Part shown: positions 61,541 to 64,000 of the stretch, piece by piece | Layout: each line of letters opens with the position of its first letter | How positions within the stretch are numbered: position 1 is the stretch's first letter | From: Paenibacillus lycopersici | Lineage (GTDB): Bacteria; Bacillota; Bacilli; Paenibacillales; Paenibacillaceae | Reading direction: 5' to 3' | NCBI RefSeq assembly: GCF_010119935.1 | Contig: NZ_CP048209.1 | Coordinates: 3,847,001-3,911,000 of the forward strand | Length of the DNA stretch: 64,000 nucleotides | Notes under the pieces: generated by a model | Databases searched by the model: none | Seen by the model: the letters and a program-made list of their open reading frames with translations, nothing else | Told to the model about the DNA's origin: nothing | Translations under genes and position numbers: made by a program

Positions 61541-62658
61541 ACTTGCCACCTCTTGAACCTCGCCATAACCGACACGATGCCCCACAGGCAGACCGGTACG
61601 ATGAACGCGACCACGATGCCGTAGCCGTTCAACCATTTCAGCGCCGCCGTGTTCTCCATCCAGCCCATTTTCTCGATTCGCGTCATTACGCACATGCCGA
61701 TGAGGAAAAGGGCGACATACAGCTGCGGTTTGCCGAATACCAGCAGCCGCTTTGTACAGCTGACCGATATGTACAACGCGGGAATCCATGTCTTGGATAT
61801 AATGAGCAAGTACCAGGTCAGCATAATAATATCGAACCGCTCCAGGAAGCGATATTCGACGATTTTGACGACGGAGATGACGGCATCGTTATACTGCGTG
61901 ATCTGATCCGGACTATAGATGACGTAGCAAACGATCGTAACGAATAAATAAATGAGCAGCGTGTACGTGTTCGCGATGACGACACCCAGGCTCGCGTACT
62001 GCTTCTTGTCCAGGTGCGGGTAAATGAAGAACACCAGTTCAAAGCCGAGGAAGGACAGGATCGTCGTGGGGACCGTATGAATGACGGGCATCCAGCCCTC
62101 TTTCAGCACGGGAAGCAAATGCAGCCAATTCGCTTCATTCAGCATCATCACCAGCAGGACGCCCAGCATCCATATCGAGCTGAACACGATGATTTCCGAA
62201 TACCGGCCCATGATGCGCACGCCTCCTTTCACGATCAAGTAGGCAGGCGGCATGAACAGCAACATGAGGACGTACGTCGGGGTTTGCTGCATAATCCAGC
62301 TTTGAATGAGCAGAACCATCCGATTAAGAATCAAATACGCATAGATGGCCCCGTAAACGCCGAAGAAAATCATGGCCAGCCGCGCGCTCCATTTGCCGAA
62401 GAAATGCGAGATCAGCTCGATGATCGTGCCCTTCGGATATTTCTTCATGATCTGAACGATGATCAAGCTGGCCAGCAGCGCGCCCGCCCAGCCGAAGAAC
62501 AGCGCGATCCAGCCGTCCGTGCCGCTGATTCTCGCCATGTCCGAAGGCAGCGACAGCGCCCCGACGCCAAGCTGCATGCTGTGGATGAGCAGGACGAATT
62601 GCGTGATCGTGATACGGTTCTGCTTGCTGTCCGGCTGCAGGACGGAAGTGCCGTTCAT
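61537..62658 (-). CDS. Spore germination protein, GerB (endospore APC-type) family
   Basis: A 373-residue membrane subunit with about ten helices, related to amino-acid permeases and thought to bind the germinant. Family features: ITQFVLLIHSMQLGVGALSLP at the first helix, MARISGTDGWIALF and GWMPVIHTVPTTILSFLGFELVFFIYP. The start at 62658 overlaps the stop of the A gene as ATGA and has AAGGAGG upstream. Germinant specificity cannot be read. Confidence 0.93.
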   Translation of the reverse strand: MNGTSVLQPDSKQNRITITQFVLLIHSMQLGVGALSLPSDMARISGTDGWIALFFGWAGALLASLIIVQIMKKYPKGTIIELISHFFGKWSARLAMIFFGVYGAIYAYLILNRMVLLIQSWIMQQTPTYVLMLLFMPPAYLIVKGGVRIMGRYSEIIVFSSIWMLGVLLVMMLNEANWLHLLPVLKEGWMPVIHTVPTTILSFLGFELVFFIYPHLDKKQYASLGVVIANTYTLLIYLFVTIVCYVIYSPDQITQYNDAVISVVKIVEYRFLERFDIIMLTWYLLIISKTWIPALYISVSCTKRLLVFGKPQLYVALFLIGMCVMTRIEKMGWMENTAALKWLNGYGIVVAFIVPVCLWGIVSVMARFKRWQV

Positions 62659-64000
62659 CCCCCTTCGCCTCCTTGGTTGTCCGGGCCGATTCGCCGTTTC
62701 TGGATCGAACGGACGCTTCTCGGCCGATTGACCATCATCCATAACGGCACCCGGATGAACAGGTCTTTCCAATCCCTGATGCGCATGGGCGCGATCGGCG
62801 AGCTGTATGATTCGCCCAGCGAACGTATGCTGATAAGCCTGGCCGCGATGAGCATGAAGCAGACGATCAAGCCCACGATGCCGAACAGCGAGGCCATAAT
62901 CATCGTCGGAAACCGCAAGAGCCGAATAGCGGCCGCCATATCGTAATTCGGCAGGATGAAAGAAGCGACGGCCGTCGTCGCGACGACCACGACCATCAGA
63001 TTGCTGACGATCCCGGCCTGCACGGCCGCTTGGCCGATGACGATGCCCCCGACGATGCCGACGGTTTGCGCGACGGGCTGCGGCAGCCGAACGCCGGCTT
63101 CACGCAGCATTTCGAGCGTCACTTCCATGATCAGCGCCTCGATGAAAGGCGGGAACGGCACCGAGGCGCGGAACTGCCCGATCGAGAGAATCAAGTCGAG
63201 CGGGATGATCTCGTAGTTGAACGAAATGGCCGCAATGTAAAGCCCCGGCAAGAAAATGGCGATCAGGCACGCGAAGAACCGAAGGATACGAAGAAAGCTC
63301 GCGATCGGCCACCGAACGCCGTAATCGTCGATCGCATGGAAGAACGAGATGAAATTGACTGGCGCGATCAAAACGCTGGAAGAGCGGTCGACGACGACGC
63401 ATGCTCGTCCTTGAAGCAGCTGGGAAGCCGCGTTATCCGGCCTCTCCGTCGTGATATATTGCGGAAACATATAGAACGAGTGGTCGTCGATCAGCTCCGC
63501 AAGCTCGCCCGTATTGATGATGCAGTCCACGTCAAGCGCGAGCAGCCGCTCATCGATCGTTTGGATAAACTCGGGCTCGGTCACATCCTCCAGATAGAGA
63601 ACCGATATGCGGCAAGGCGCCCTGGAGCCGATGAAATACTCCTTGATTTTAAGCTCGCGGGTCGGCAAGTAACGCCGAATCAAGGCGATATTCGCTTCGT
63701 CGGTTTCGACGAATGCCTGATGGGCGCCCTTGAGCGAAGCTTCGATCTGAGAGTCGGTGATCGCCCGCTGCGGCCAGCCCTGCGTGTCCAGCTCGTACCC
63801 TTTCTCCATGCCGTCGATGAGCAGGACGCTCCGCCCGTCCAAGACGGCTTTCTCCAGCTGCGCCCAGGAGGTGCAGAATATGAGCTTGCCCACCGTTACC
63901 GGCAGGAAGCTCTCGGGGCTGCCGTCAGGCTGGAGCAGGATCAGCTCCCGGAGAATATTGTTATTGATCGAATTCTTGTCCGACAAGCCGGAGAAGAAGA
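62655..64000 (-). CDS. Spore germination protein GerA family, N-terminus beyond the window
   Basis: At least 447 residues of the A subunit of a germinant receptor: a soluble N-terminal domain (with TDSQIEASLKGAHQAFVETD, ANIALIRRYLPTRELKIKEY and the block PQYITTERPD), then four to five membrane helices beginning near FLRILRFFACLIAIFLPGLY, including PFPPFIEALIMEVTLEMLREAG, and a short cytoplasmic tail RRIGPDNQGGEGG. The frame stays open to the edge (FFSGLSDKNS), and a TTG at 63986 lacks a ribosome site, so the true start is probably outside. It leads the operon gerA-gerB-gerC; sigma-G control would be expected from promoters not visible here. Confidence 0.93.
   Translation of the reverse strand, partial: FFSGLSDKNSINNNILRELILLQPDGSPESFLPVTVGKLIFCTSWAQLEKAVLDGRSVLLIDGMEKGYELDTQGWPQRAITDSQIEASLKGAHQAFVETDEANIALIRRYLPTRELKIKEYFIGSRAPCRISVLYLEDVTEPEFIQTIDERLLALDVDCIINTGELAELIDDHSFYMFPQYITTERPDNAASQLLQGRACVVVDRSSSVLIAPVNFISFFHAIDDYGVRWPIASFLRILRFFACLIAIFLPGLYIAAISFNYEIIPLDLILSIGQFRASVPFPPFIEALIMEVTLEMLREAGVRLPQPVAQTVGIVGGIVIGQAAVQAGIVSNLMVVVVATTAVASFILPNYDMAAAIRLLRFPTMIMASLFGIVGLIVCFMLIAARLISIRSLGESYSSPIAPMRIRDWKDLFIRVPLWMMVNRPRSVRSIQKRRIGPDNQGGEGG

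Overview
The window reads as chromosomal DNA from an endospore-forming, GC-rich member of the Firmicutes, most likely Paenibacillaceae (Paenibacillus or Cohnella type). The reasons are strong GGAGG-type ribosome binding sites, a tripartite spore germination operon, a SleB-like cortex hydrolase, a proline T-box, a XerS-type recombinase, a YfmM-type ABC-F protein, LplB/YtcP-type sugar permeases with lipoprotein binding proteins and YesM/YesN-type two-component regulators, and GH78/GH95 glycosidases. No phage, plasmid, transposase, CRISPR or rRNA/tRNA gene was seen.

Layout. 1-10.3 kb: a carbohydrate-uptake locus on the minus strand (response regulator, histidine kinase, binding protein 2, a 1.1-kb non-coding gap, then permease LplB, permease YtcP and binding protein 1). 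10.6-19.4 kb: membrane and efflux genes with their regulators (EamA exporter, MFS with MerR, kinase, MFS with MarR, YhgE/Pip). 19.7-24.5 kb: an APH-like kinase, a candidate small RNA, YqgV, a uridine-kinase-like gene facing a MarR gene across a 107-bp triplication, and a TIM-barrel glycosidase-like protein. 24.6-25.7 kb: a long array of hairpin units with an exact 52-bp period. 25.8-32.3 kb: glycerate kinase, MsrAB, NlpC/P60, Nudix, a secreted four-repeat Ig-like protein and a SleB-like enzyme. 32.4-36.7 kb: a YtrA-type regulator with an ABC exporter, an EEP-family phosphodiesterase and XerS. 36.8-43.9 kb: a five-gene ABC uptake operon (binding protein, fused permease, ATPase, MBL-fold hydrolase, inositol-monophosphatase-like enzyme). 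It has a near-perfect sigma-A promoter and faces its likely GntR/UTRA repressor; the same 13-bp operator lies in front of both. 44.1-50.8 kb: a GyrI-like protein, proS with its T-box, a DUF4173 membrane protein and an SgrR-like regulator. 50.8-57.2 kb: GH95, GH78 and a divergent AraC regulator. 57.4-64 kb: YfmM, DUF2935 and a gerA-type operon running off the right edge.

The most unusual content is non-coding. The 24.6-25.7 kb array has 15 full 52-bp units, each with an AAAAGCTGC/GCAGCTTTT hairpin and a GGCC-N3-GGCC mini-hairpin. Twenty kilobases away (4.4-4.65 kb) a second array keeps the same hairpin and essentially the same 52-bp spacing although the linkers have diverged completely. A second hairpin family with different but still complementary arms is spliced into the first array. 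Other tandem repeats (periods 6, 14, 25/50, 30, 38, 51 and 107 bp) sit in gene-free gaps, often directly at the 3' end of a gene.
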